Source: Dysgonamonadaceae bacterium
GTDB taxonomy: Bacteria > Bacteroidota > Bacteroidia > Bacteroidales > Azobacteroidaceae
DNA: 8,115 bases
Reading direction: 5' to 3'
Assembly (NCBI GenBank): GCA_031282925.1
Contig: JAITCT010000042.1
Coordinates: forward strand, 1 to 8,115
In this document: in pieces, positions 1 to 6,231 of the stretch
How positions within the stretch are numbered: the first letter of the stretch is position 1
Layout: every line of letters starts with the position of its first letter
Notes under the pieces: model-generated
Told to the model about the DNA's origin: nothing
What the model saw: only the letters and a program-made list of their open reading frames with translations
Database searches by the model: none
Made by a program: the position numbers and the translations under genes

Positions 1-590
1 AATGTATTGCTAAAGGCAAGCCCCATAAACCCTGCGGGTTCGGTAAAAAAGTCGGATTGATCACCACGGGAGAGTTTGCAGTGAAAAAGGAAAAACAGTT
101 AAAAAAGATCGGAGAGTGACTGTAGCCATTAAAGGCTTTCTGGAAAATCTCTTTGATGGATACACGATAGAACCGTTGCCTAATCAAATGGAAGAAAACG
201 ACCTGTACCTGCCTAAAAAATTGGTTTATGAGCGAGGGGGCAAAGGCAAGGCCCAAATCAGGGGAGTAAAAATTTTGATACCCTCTCCCCCCAAAGCGGG
301 AGACAGCCGGTATCAAAAACAAATGAAGCGTAAGAAATGCATAACCGGAGCCGCTGTTGAACCGGTAACCGGACACTTGAAAACCGATTTTCGTATGCAA
401 CAGAATTATCTGTCAGGCGAAACCGGCGTACAGCTCAACGCTTTTTTAGCGGCAACTGCCCGGAATTTGAAAAGAATGATGGAAAAACTGAAAAAACAAA
501 TTTTGCAAATTATTTTTTGTCTCTTTTTCCCGCAAAATTTACATCTGTTTTATTTGCCTGCTGTATAAATCCGGCTTTTTAAGGAACGAC
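1..590 (+). mobile_element. Right-hand portion of an IS5-family-like insertion sequence (left end outside window)
   Basis: The transposase remnant marks an insertion sequence. Its right boundary should lie shortly after the transposase stop at 568. The stretch ggctttttaaggaacgac (573-590) looks like a possible terminal inverted repeat, but the left end is not in the window, so neither the inverted repeat nor a target-site duplication can be verified. The right boundary given here is an estimate. Confidence 0.45.
3..568 (+). pseudogene. IS5-type DDE transposase, C-terminal part, split in two frames
   Basis: This is the 3' part of an insertion-sequence transposase; its 5' part lies outside the window. 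Frame 3 (3-119) encodes CIAKGKPHKPCGFGKKVGL, the conserved block seen in IS5-like transposases between the first and second catalytic acids, and ends at TGA 117-119. The homology resumes in frame 2, where AIKGFLENLFDGYTIEP starts at about 125 and runs to TAA 566-568. The C-terminal block GAAVEPVTGHLKTDFRM carries the expected catalytic Glu at 359-361. The second acidic residue, normally Asp in VYDRGG (from memory of the family), is Glu here (VYERGG, codon 230-232). Frame split, substitution and a lysine-rich stretch before the split suggest decay. Because A_AAA_AAG at 101-107 is in phase for a -1 shift, a functional frameshifted transposase is not excluded. Family assignment is confident; functional status is not. 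Confidence 0.8.
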
Positions 591-703
591 GAAATATTTC
601 TCCCTGTTTTATTTGCGATTTTCGCCGATTTTTGTTTGTCTTTGTCGATATTATTTTGAATACAAACACAGGGATTGAAAAAATAATTAACCATTTACAT
701 TTA

Positions 704-735
704 TTTGGTAATTTCAATACTAGATTGTACTTTTG
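704..735 (+). promoter_or_regulatory. Bacteroidota-type promoter (TTTG, 20-bp spacer, TAnnTTTG)
   Basis: TACTTTTG at 728-735 matches the Bacteroidota -7 element TAnnTTTG exactly. TTTG at 704-707 sits 20 bp upstream, the usual spacing for the -33 element. The start codon of the coiled-coil gene follows at 743, only 7 bp after the -7 box, so the transcript would have almost no leader. The motif match is seen directly; the transcription start is inferred. Confidence 0.7.
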
Positions 736-742
736 TAGCGCA

Positions 743-1627
743 ATGGAAAAAATAAATAACAAACATGCATGGATTGCCGGCGCCTGTGTTTTGGCAATAA
801 TTACGGTCGGAGCGGCCTGTTATATTCTTTATCAGAATAAACGGATGAAAGAATACCGGTTGCAGTCGGAATTGATTAAAGAAGAGCTGGCCGATGAATA
901 CAACGATTTATCCAATCAATACGAGGGATTTAAAATGACTGTCAATAATGATTCCCTGATTGCCAAACTCGAATCGGAACAGATGAAGGTGCAACGCTTG
1001 CAGGAAGAACTCCGGACGGTTAAGTCAACTAATGCCAAACGTATCAATGAGCTAATGCGGGAACTGAAGACTTTGCGAACCGTCATGCAGAACTATATCC
1101 AGCAAATTGATTCCCTAAACCGGCTCAACGAACAGCTGACCGCCGAGAACCGTACCGTTACGGCCAAATACAACATGGCTGCGCAAACCCTTTCCCAGCT
1201 TTCGCAGGAAAAAGCAAAACTCACCGAAACTATTCAAATGGCTTCCCAATTGGACGCGAGCAATATATCCGTCATCTGCCTGAACAGGAAAAACAAGACT
1301 ACGGACAAAATTGACAAAACGGATAAAATCGAAGTCCGGTTTATAATTAATAAAAATATCACGGCTACCCCTGGCGAGAAAACCATTTACATTCGTATTC
1401 AAAAGCCGGATGATGATGTGCTTGTGAAAAGCAGAGCCAATGTTTTCACCTACGAAAACAAAGAAATCAATTATTCCGCCAAACGCAGCATCGAATATAC
1501 CGGAGAGGAATATCCGATGAGCATTTACTGGCAGGTAGAAGAGTATCTCATGCCCGGAACGTATCGTGTAGATCTTTTTGCGGACGGTAACCGGATCGGG
1601 CAAAAATTATTCCTGTTGGAGAAATAA
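743..1627 (+). CDS. Conserved coiled-coil membrane-anchored protein of unknown function
   Basis: The protein has 294 residues. Residues about 8-31 form one hydrophobic membrane segment after a short basic N-terminus. Residues about 33-175 form a long, charged, heptad-like coiled coil rich in Glu, Lys, Gln and Leu. Residues about 196-292 form a beta-rich C-terminal domain (VRFIINKNITATPGEKTIYIRI, KPDDDVLVKS, PGTYRVDLFADG) that probably folds like a small sandwich. A low-complexity DKIDKTDKI linker (residues 188-196) joins the two. The C-terminal domain and the coiled coil resemble an uncharacterised protein conserved in Bacteroidales, as I recall it; automated annotations sometimes label such proteins as chromosome-partition or SMC-like because of the coiled coil, which is not evidence of function. 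ATG 743 was chosen over an upstream in-frame ATG at 632: it lies directly downstream of the promoter, and the upstream extension has no family character. One plausible topology is an N-terminal anchor with the rest periplasmic or cytoplasmic; orientation is not determined. Confidence 0.85.
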   Translation: MEKINNKHAWIAGACVLAIITVGAACYILYQNKRMKEYRLQSELIKEELADEYNDLSNQYEGFKMTVNNDSLIAKLESEQMKVQRLQEELRTVKSTNAKRINELMRELKTLRTVMQNYIQQIDSLNRLNEQLTAENRTVTAKYNMAAQTLSQLSQEKAKLTETIQMASQLDASNISVICLNRKNKTTDKIDKTDKIEVRFIINKNITATPGEKTIYIRIQKPDDDVLVKSRANVFTYENKEINYSAKRSIEYTGEEYPMSIYWQVEEYLMPGTYRVDLFADGNRIGQKLFLLEK

Positions 1628-1632
1628 ACTTC

Positions 1633-2937
1633 TCACGGAAAAAATATCAACTGCACCAAAATATAAACCGGAAGCAGCACAATCAACGAAAATTTCAGCA
1701 TATAAGCAAAGAATCCGGGCATTTTCACGCCGTTTTCTTCAGCAATTGCCTTCACCATAAAGTTAGGTCCGTTGCCGATGTAAGTCATTGCACCGAAAAA
1801 TACCGAGCCGACGGATACGGCTTTGAGCAAAATTTCGGGAATCCCTGCCGCCAGAGGGGGAACGGCCGGCAATCCCTGTGCAACGCTGTAAAACGCCAAA
1901 GCGGTAGGCGCATTATCCAAAAATGAACTCAATGCGCCGGTGGCGTAATAAAATTGCCATGGAGCATGTAAACCCATACTTGCGGCATTTTGGTTGAGGA
2001 AAATCAATGCCGGCGTCATCGTTGCGAAAATACCCAGGAAAACCGCCGCCACTTCGAGGATGGGCGTCCAGGTGAATTTGTTTGAACGGCGCACTTTCTT
2101 TTTCGTGAAAATCAAAGAAGCCGCAGCCATTGACAGCAAGGCTATCTCACGCAGGAATTTAATCCAAACCGGGGCATGTTCGCCGCCCATTGACGGGATA
2201 TAAGTGGAATTGATGAATGCTACCGACAACACAATGCCGAGCAGAAAAATAAAATTCACATTTCCCGATATGCGCAAAGGAACCTGTTCACGCATGTCGG
2301 CGGAAATATTTTGCCATGCTTCCTTCCGGAAAAAATAGCGCTCCACCGCATAATAAACGCCCAATAAAATGACGCCGGTCAACAACCATGCGGGCAACAA
2401 ATTTAAAAACCAGGTGAAATTTGCGCCACGCAAATAAAGCAAAAACAGCGGAGGATCGCCCAATGGAGTGAGTAATCCGCCGCAATTGGCAACAGCGGCA
2501 ATGAAAAACAACACGGTGTGTACCTTGAATTTCCGTTGATCGTTCGTTTTAAGCACAGGGCGGATGAGCAGCATCGCAGCGCCTGTCGTACCCATTATCG
2601 AAGCCAGAACATAGCCTGTGGCCAGGAAAAGCGTATTCACACCCGGCCTTGCTTTAATGTCGCCCCGGAGATGAATGCCGCCGGTAACGACAAACAGCGC
2701 CTCCAAAAGAATGATAAACGGCAAGTAATCGAACAGCATCTGATGGGTGAGTTTCTCAATAATTCCGTTGAGAAACATGAAGATTACAATCGGGACGCTA
2801 AGCGCCAGCGAAACAAACAGTTTATTGCGGTTATTCTCCCACCGGCGTTCCGCAAAAAGCGGCGCTAGTGCAATAACAAGCAATTGTACAACAAATGGAA
2901 TTAAAATCCAGACAGGAACAGTTTCAATATTGTGCAT
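1633..2937 (-). CDS. Sodium:proton antiporter / CitMHS_2-type ion transporter
   Basis: This is a 434-residue integral inner-membrane protein with about 11-12 hydrophobic segments across its whole length. Family hallmarks of the ion transporter superfamily are visible: TGAAMLLIRPVL (118-129), NCGGLLTPLGDPPLFL (151-166), SSFLDNAPTALAFY (337-350) and TYIGNGPNFMVKAIAEENG (385-403). The two related halves, each with a Gly/Pro/Asn-rich re-entrant motif, are what NhaD, ArsB and CitMHS-like carriers show. Bacteroidota relatives are annotated as NhaD-like Na+/H+ antiporters or as putative citrate transporters; the substrate cannot be read from sequence, but cation/proton exchange is the favoured guess. 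Length is normal and no break is seen. The gene is transcribed alone from the divergent region at 2938-3101 and converges on the coiled-coil gene with a 5-bp gap and no strong terminator between them. Confidence 0.9.
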   Translation of the reverse strand: MHNIETVPVWILIPFVVQLLVIALAPLFAERRWENNRNKLFVSLALSVPIVIFMFLNGIIEKLTHQMLFDYLPFIILLEALFVVTGGIHLRGDIKARPGVNTLFLATGYVLASIMGTTGAAMLLIRPVLKTNDQRKFKVHTVLFFIAAVANCGGLLTPLGDPPLFLLYLRGANFTWFLNLLPAWLLTGVILLGVYYAVERYFFRKEAWQNISADMREQVPLRISGNVNFIFLLGIVLSVAFINSTYIPSMGGEHAPVWIKFLREIALLSMAAASLIFTKKKVRRSNKFTWTPILEVAAVFLGIFATMTPALIFLNQNAASMGLHAPWQFYYATGALSSFLDNAPTALAFYSVAQGLPAVPPLAAGIPEILLKAVSVGSVFFGAMTYIGNGPNFMVKAIAEENGVKMPGFFAYMLKFSLIVLLPVYILVQLIFFP

Positions 2938-2961
2938 TTTTACGTTTTTTTATCCGGGGGA

Positions 2962-2969
2962 CAAAAGTA
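2962..2969 (-). promoter_or_regulatory. Promoter -7 element for the transporter gene
   Basis: On the minus strand this reads TACTTTTG, an exact TAnnTTTG match 24 bp upstream of the start codon at 2937. No good TTTG -33 element is found at 19-21 bp spacing, so the match rests on one box. Confidence 0.55.
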
Positions 2970-3062
2970 AATATTTTTTTTGATTATACGGCGAAGTATC
3001 AAACTGATTCGAGAGAATTGCTTTTTACCTTATATAAATAGCAACTTGAATGAATTAATCGT

Positions 3063-3070
3063 TATCTTTG
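3063..3070 (+). promoter_or_regulatory. Promoter -7 element for the CNNM-murF unit
   Basis: TATCTTTG matches TAnnTTTG exactly and lies 31 bp before the ATG at 3102, giving a leader of about 25 nt. The expected upstream TTTG is weak or missing. Together with the minus-strand box at 2962-2969 it makes the 164-bp gap a divergent promoter region. Confidence 0.6.
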
Positions 3071-3101
3071 CGCTCTCTTTTTGTGAATATTACACGATCA
3101 C

Positions 3102-4373
3102 ATGATGGAATTTATTATCATAATCGCACTCATCCTGCTTAACGGCATTTTTTCCATGTCGGAAATCGCACTGGTTTCGGCGCGTAAGACACGTTTGGAA
3201 ACGGAAGCGAAAAAAGGCGGCAAGGCGGCGAAAACCGCTTTGCTGCTTTCCGGCGAACCGGATAAATTTCTTTCCACGATTCAAACAGGTATTACTTTAA
3301 TCGGCATCCTCACCGGTTTGTATTCGGGAGAAGCCTTTGCCGGCGACTTTGCAAAAATCATTGAACCCGTCGAAGTTTTAGCGCCATACGCGCCGGCTAT
3401 CGCAACCTTTTTCATCGTATTTTTCGTAACTTATTTGACCATCGTATTCGGCGAATTAATTCCCAAGCGATTGGGGCTCAATATGTCCGAACGGGTGGCA
3501 AAAGCGGTGGCAAGACCCATGCTCGGCTTGTCTCTCGTCATGAGTCCGGTTGTTTGGCTGTTATCAAAAAGCACGGCCGTATTTCTCAAAATACTCGGAA
3601 TTAAAGACGACGGAAGCAAAGTAACCGAAGAAGAAATCAAATCCCTCGTGAAAGAAGGTTTGGACGCCGGCGAAGTGCAGGCCATGGAACGCGCTATCGT
3701 GGAACGGGTTTTCAGCCTCGGAGACCGTGATGTGGATTCCATCATGACGCACCGCAACGATTTGGTGTGGCTGAATGTTTCCGACCCTAAAGACAAAATA
3801 CGGGAAACGGTTATGAACGATATGCACGGCATCTATCCGGTTGCCTCCGGAAATCAGGACGAAATTTTGGGCGCAGTGTATTTGAAAGACCTGTTCGGAC
3901 GCATTGACACGCCCGATTTTTCGCTGGAACAAATCATTCGCCCGGTACAGTATCTTCCCTATAACAAGAGCGTTTACGGCGCATTGGAGCAATTCAAAAA
4001 AGCCCATGTCAAATACGCCTTTGTAACGGACGAATTCGGCGAAGTGAAAGGAATCGTTACCCTGACCGATATGCTGGAAGCCTTAGTCGGCGAAGTTGCC
4101 GAAGAAGGGGAAGAAAGTTCCTTCATCGTGCGGGACGACGGCAGTTTTCTTGTAGACGGGCAATACTCGTTCTACAACTTCCTGGAATACTTCAACCTGG
4201 AAGAATGGTACGCCGAATATGATTACAACACCCTGAGCGGACTGATTCTGGATATTTTGGAACATGTGCCGAGGGAAGGGGAAAAGTTTTCGTGGTATCA
4301 CTTTGATTTTGAAATCATCAACATGGACGGAGCGAGAATTGATAAAGTTTTAGTGAAACCGAAAAACAGATAA
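3102..4373 (+). CDS. CNNM/CorC-family hemolysin-like membrane protein (DUF21-CBS-CorC_HlyC)
   Basis: The 423-residue protein has the full three-part layout. Residues about 1-185 are the DUF21/CNNM transmembrane domain, with FSMSEIALVSARK (17-29) and FGELIPKRLG (116-125) as family hallmarks. Residues about 212-332 are a CBS pair, including the segments DSIMTHRNDLVWL and YAFVTDEFGEVKGIVTLTDMLEALVGE. Residues about 340-421 are the CorC_HlyC domain, ending GARIDKVLV. Such proteins sit in the inner membrane and are linked to Mg2+ (and possibly Na+/Co2+) efflux and homeostasis; the older name hemolysin is misleading. The CBS pair in relatives binds adenine nucleotides. ATG 3102 and ATG 3105 are adjacent, and no Shine-Dalgarno decides between them. 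The gene is followed after 2 bp by murF, so the two are almost certainly co-transcribed from the promoter box at 3063. Confidence 0.93.
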   Translation: MMEFIIIIALILLNGIFSMSEIALVSARKTRLETEAKKGGKAAKTALLLSGEPDKFLSTIQTGITLIGILTGLYSGEAFAGDFAKIIEPVEVLAPYAPAIATFFIVFFVTYLTIVFGELIPKRLGLNMSERVAKAVARPMLGLSLVMSPVVWLLSKSTAVFLKILGIKDDGSKVTEEEIKSLVKEGLDAGEVQAMERAIVERVFSLGDRDVDSIMTHRNDLVWLNVSDPKDKIRETVMNDMHGIYPVASGNQDEILGAVYLKDLFGRIDTPDFSLEQIIRPVQYLPYNKSVYGALEQFKKAHVKYAFVTDEFGEVKGIVTLTDMLEALVGEVAEEGEESSFIVRDDGSFLVDGQYSFYNFLEYFNLEEWYAEYDYNTLSGLILDILEHVPREGEKFSWYHFDFEIINMDGARIDKVLVKPKNR

Positions 4374-4375
4374 AA

Positions 4376-5737
4376 ATGATAACAATTCCATTATTTGAAG
4401 CAATGGTAGCCATTGGCGGCCGGTCGAACAAACCGGTTTCTCCCGCAGACTATATCCATTTTGTTACCCTGGATTCGCGGGAAGTAAGAGAAGGCACACT
4501 GTTCGTCGCCTTGAAAGGACAACATGCGGACGGGCATGATTTCATCCGGGAAACCGAAAAGCGGGGAGCCGTTGCCGTCGTTGTAGAGCATGAAATGGCC
4601 GGCGTCCACATTCCCCAGTTCATCGTCCCTTCTTCCGTTCGGGCATGGGGCGATTTGGCGCGGATTTGGCGCGGACGGCTGAATATTCCCGTTGTCGCCG
4701 TAACCGGAAGCGTAGGCAAAACAAGTACGAAAGAATTGATTGCATACGTGCTTGAAGCAAAATTCAATACGCACAAAAGCCGGAAAAATTTCAACAACGA
4801 GATAGGCCTGCCTGCCGAACTAATGAATCTGGATGAGTGCCGCCAATGCTCCGTTGTAGAATTTGGAATGAGAAACCTCAACCAGATTAATTACCTGTCG
4901 AGAATTGCCCGCCCCAATATATCCGTAATCACCAATATCGGCATGTCGCATATTGAAATTTTAGGTTCGCGGGAAAACATTGCTAAAGCCAAGGCGGAAA
5001 TCCTGGAAGGCATGGACTCGGAAGGTATTCTAATCATCAATTGCGACGATGACTTTTACGATTACATCAAATCCCAAGCCCATTGCAAAGTGATTTCTTT
5101 CGGGACAAACCCCGGTGCGGACGTTCGCATTTCGGATGTGCAACTGAATGAAAAGGCAAATCCGGGCTTTAAACTGAACGATTTCCCGGTGGAAATGAAA
5201 AACAGCGCCGGCAAACACCTTGTTTACAATGCCGCTGCGGCTTATGCCGTTGCCGGCCAAATGGGCGTCAATCCGGAAGACATTGCCGGACGGTTTGCCA
5301 CGTTCAGCGCTCCCGACCGGCGCGGTTCTTTTTCCCGTTCCGCAAACGGGGCTTTGCTTCTGGATAACACCTACAACGCCGCCCCCGACAGTATCCAATC
5401 TTCTTTACATACGCTTTCCGAATTAGCGGGAAAAGGGAAACGGACAATCGCCGTCATCGGTGAAATGCTGGAATTGGGCGCATACAGCGAAGAAGCGCAC
5501 CGGCACATCGGGCGGATAATCGCAGGGATAAACCGGCCGGAGTTGCTGGTTACCATAGGCAAAAATGCGAAATTAATCGGCGAAGAAGCGCACAGGAAAC
5601 ATTGGAAACATTTTGAAGATGCGGCTTCGGCTGCTAAATACCTGTCGGCGGAAGTTACCGACAATGATATTGTATTATTGCAGGGGTCAAATGGTGTTCG
5701 GCTGGATTTGGCGGTGGAAACAATGGTTAAGGGTTAA
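4376..5737 (+). CDS. murF: UDP-N-acetylmuramoyl-tripeptide--D-alanyl-D-alanine ligase
   Basis: MurF is the cytoplasmic ATP-dependent ligase that adds D-Ala-D-Ala to UDP-MurNAc-tripeptide, the last soluble step of peptidoglycan precursor synthesis. The 453-residue length is normal. The N-terminal Mur domain shows DSREVREGTLFVALKG (33-48). The central domain has the P-loop TGSVGKTSTKE (110-120), KNFNNEIGLP (137-146), EFGMRN (162-167) and TNIGMSHIE (186-194). The segment GKHLVYNAAAAYAVAG (279-294) precedes the C-terminal domain, which carries LLLDNTYNAAPDSI (327-340), IGEMLELG (361-368) and LQGSNGVRLD (435-444). The N-terminal DSRE and TYNAAPDS blocks fit MurF better than MurC, MurD or MurE. All expected catalytic motifs are present and no disruption is visible. 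The start follows the preceding stop by 2 bp, which suggests translational coupling. No clear intrinsic terminator follows. Confidence 0.96.
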   Translation: MITIPLFEAMVAIGGRSNKPVSPADYIHFVTLDSREVREGTLFVALKGQHADGHDFIRETEKRGAVAVVVEHEMAGVHIPQFIVPSSVRAWGDLARIWRGRLNIPVVAVTGSVGKTSTKELIAYVLEAKFNTHKSRKNFNNEIGLPAELMNLDECRQCSVVEFGMRNLNQINYLSRIARPNISVITNIGMSHIEILGSRENIAKAKAEILEGMDSEGILIINCDDDFYDYIKSQAHCKVISFGTNPGADVRISDVQLNEKANPGFKLNDFPVEMKNSAGKHLVYNAAAAYAVAGQMGVNPEDIAGRFATFSAPDRRGSFSRSANGALLLDNTYNAAPDSIQSSLHTLSELAGKGKRTIAVIGEMLELGAYSEEAHRHIGRIIAGINRPELLVTIGKNAKLIGEEAHRKHWKHFEDAASAAKYLSAEVTDNDIVLLQGSNGVRLDLAVETMVKG

Positions 5738-5797
5738 TGATAATTAAAAGGATTATTCAGCCGCATATTGTGTAAAAATACGCCCGAATAAAAAAAG

Positions 5798-5902
5798 TAA
5801 CGCGTTATATTTCAAAAATAACCAATTATATTCGGAATATAACGCATTATATTTTAAAAATAACCGGTTATATTCGGAAAATAACGCGTTATAATTGAGA
5901 AT
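5798..5902. repeat. Five-unit 21-bp tandem palindromic repeat
   Basis: Units start at 5798, 5819, 5840, 5861 and 5882, an exact 21-bp period. Each opens with a 10-mer of the form TAAC..TTA: TAACGCGTTA, TAACCAATTA, TAACGCATTA, TAACCGGTTA, TAACGCGTTA. Units 1, 4 and 5 are perfect palindromes. The rest of the unit alternates: units 1 and 3 have an A/T-only stretch such as TTTTAAAAA, units 2 and 4 have TTCGGAA, so the true period may be 42 bp. A second perfect palindrome, TTATATTC-G-GAATATAA, spans 5826-5842. The fifth unit is degenerate after 5893. It lies 60 bp after murF. Function is unknown; protein-binding array, mRNA structure or neutral repeat are all possible. Confidence 0.9.
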
Positions 5903-5910
5903 GGAGAATT
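5897..5910. repeat. Heptamer tandem duplication GAGAATG/GAGAATT
   Basis: Two adjacent 7-bp copies directly follow the 21-bp array. Such 7-bp tandem units are typical of spreading non-coding short repeats. Confidence 0.55.
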
Positions 5911-5922
5911 AGCGCAGCCATC

Positions 5923-5949
5923 ATTGCGAGCCGCTTCGCGGCTCGCAAT
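5923..5949. repeat. REP-like hairpin, perfect 12-bp stem
   Basis: The arms ATTGCGAGCCGC and GCGGCTCGCAAT pair perfectly around the loop TTC. No T-run follows, so it is not a standard intrinsic terminator. It resembles the dispersed extragenic palindromes found in many bacterial chromosomes. It could still stabilise the 3' end of the murF mRNA. Confidence 0.8.
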
Positions 5950-5956
5950 CCGGAGA

Positions 5957-5970
5957 AATTACGAATTACG
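5957..5970. repeat. Heptamer tandem duplication AATTACG x2
   Basis: Two exact adjacent copies of AATTACG sit between two hairpins. The same 7-bp unit length as at 5897-5910 points to a shared slippage-type origin. Confidence 0.6.
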
Positions 5971-5973
5971 TAA

Positions 5974-5995
5974 GGGCGCACCCATGTATGCGCCC
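5974..5995. repeat. REP-like hairpin GGGCGCA...TGCGCCC
   Basis: Seven base pairs (5974-5980 with 5989-5995) enclose the 8-nt loop CCCATGTA. There is no T-tract after it. It forms one of a run of palindromes packed into this gap. Confidence 0.7.
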
Positions 5996-6012
5996 TGATC
6001 ATCGGTTCAGTC

Positions 6013-6032
6013 ATTCCCGCGAAAGCGGGAAT
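6013..6032. repeat. REP-like hairpin with GAAA tetraloop (dRS3-like pattern)
   Basis: ATTCCCGC pairs perfectly with GCGGGAAT around the loop GAAA, a stable GNRA tetraloop in RNA. The element fits the pattern ATTCCC-N8-GGGAAT known for neisserial dRS3 repeats, and similar palindromes occur in many unrelated genomes. The likeness is of pattern only and does not show descent. Confidence 0.75.
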
Positions 6033-6063
6033 CCCCCAAAAAACAAGCATTGATTTTCAGGGT

Positions 6064-6100
6064 ATTGCAGGTCTTCGCCGTGCCCGCAATGACGCAATGA
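6064..6100. repeat. Imperfect hairpin with duplicated GCAATGA arm
   Basis: ATTGC at 6064-6068 can pair with GCAAT at 6086-6090. GCAATGA then recurs at 6086-6092 and 6094-6100. CGCAATGA (6085-6092 and again 6093-6100) is the exact inverse complement of TCATTGCG at 5921-5928, so this may be the opposite end of one composite repeat element. Confidence 0.5.
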
Positions 6101-6231
6101 GGCAGGATAATCCCCTAATTGTCAATTATCAGAAACTCCGAAAACCAGAAATGCTGATACCGGGCACTGTTCAAAATGATTTTGGCAGGTTTGCCCCAAT
6201 AAATTTTTCTCAATTGAATTTGGAAAAATCA

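Noticed and set aside
632..742. N-terminal extension of the coiled-coil protein from ATG 632
   Set aside because: It would include the promoter within the coding region, and the added 37 residues do not fit the anchor-first architecture.
3431..4007. Long minus-strand ORFs opposite the CNNM gene
   Set aside because: They are antisense to a gene with clear DUF21, CBS and CorC_HlyC motifs and show no recognisable motifs of their own.
5798..5902. CRISPR array
   Set aside because: Units are 21 bp with only about 6-7 bp of alternating, partly shared sequence between the conserved parts; there are no unique spacers of 25-45 bp and no cas genes.
5923..5949. Intrinsic terminator of murF
   Set aside because: The stem is strong but is followed by CCGGAGAAATT, with no T-run, and lies 185 bp after the stop codon.
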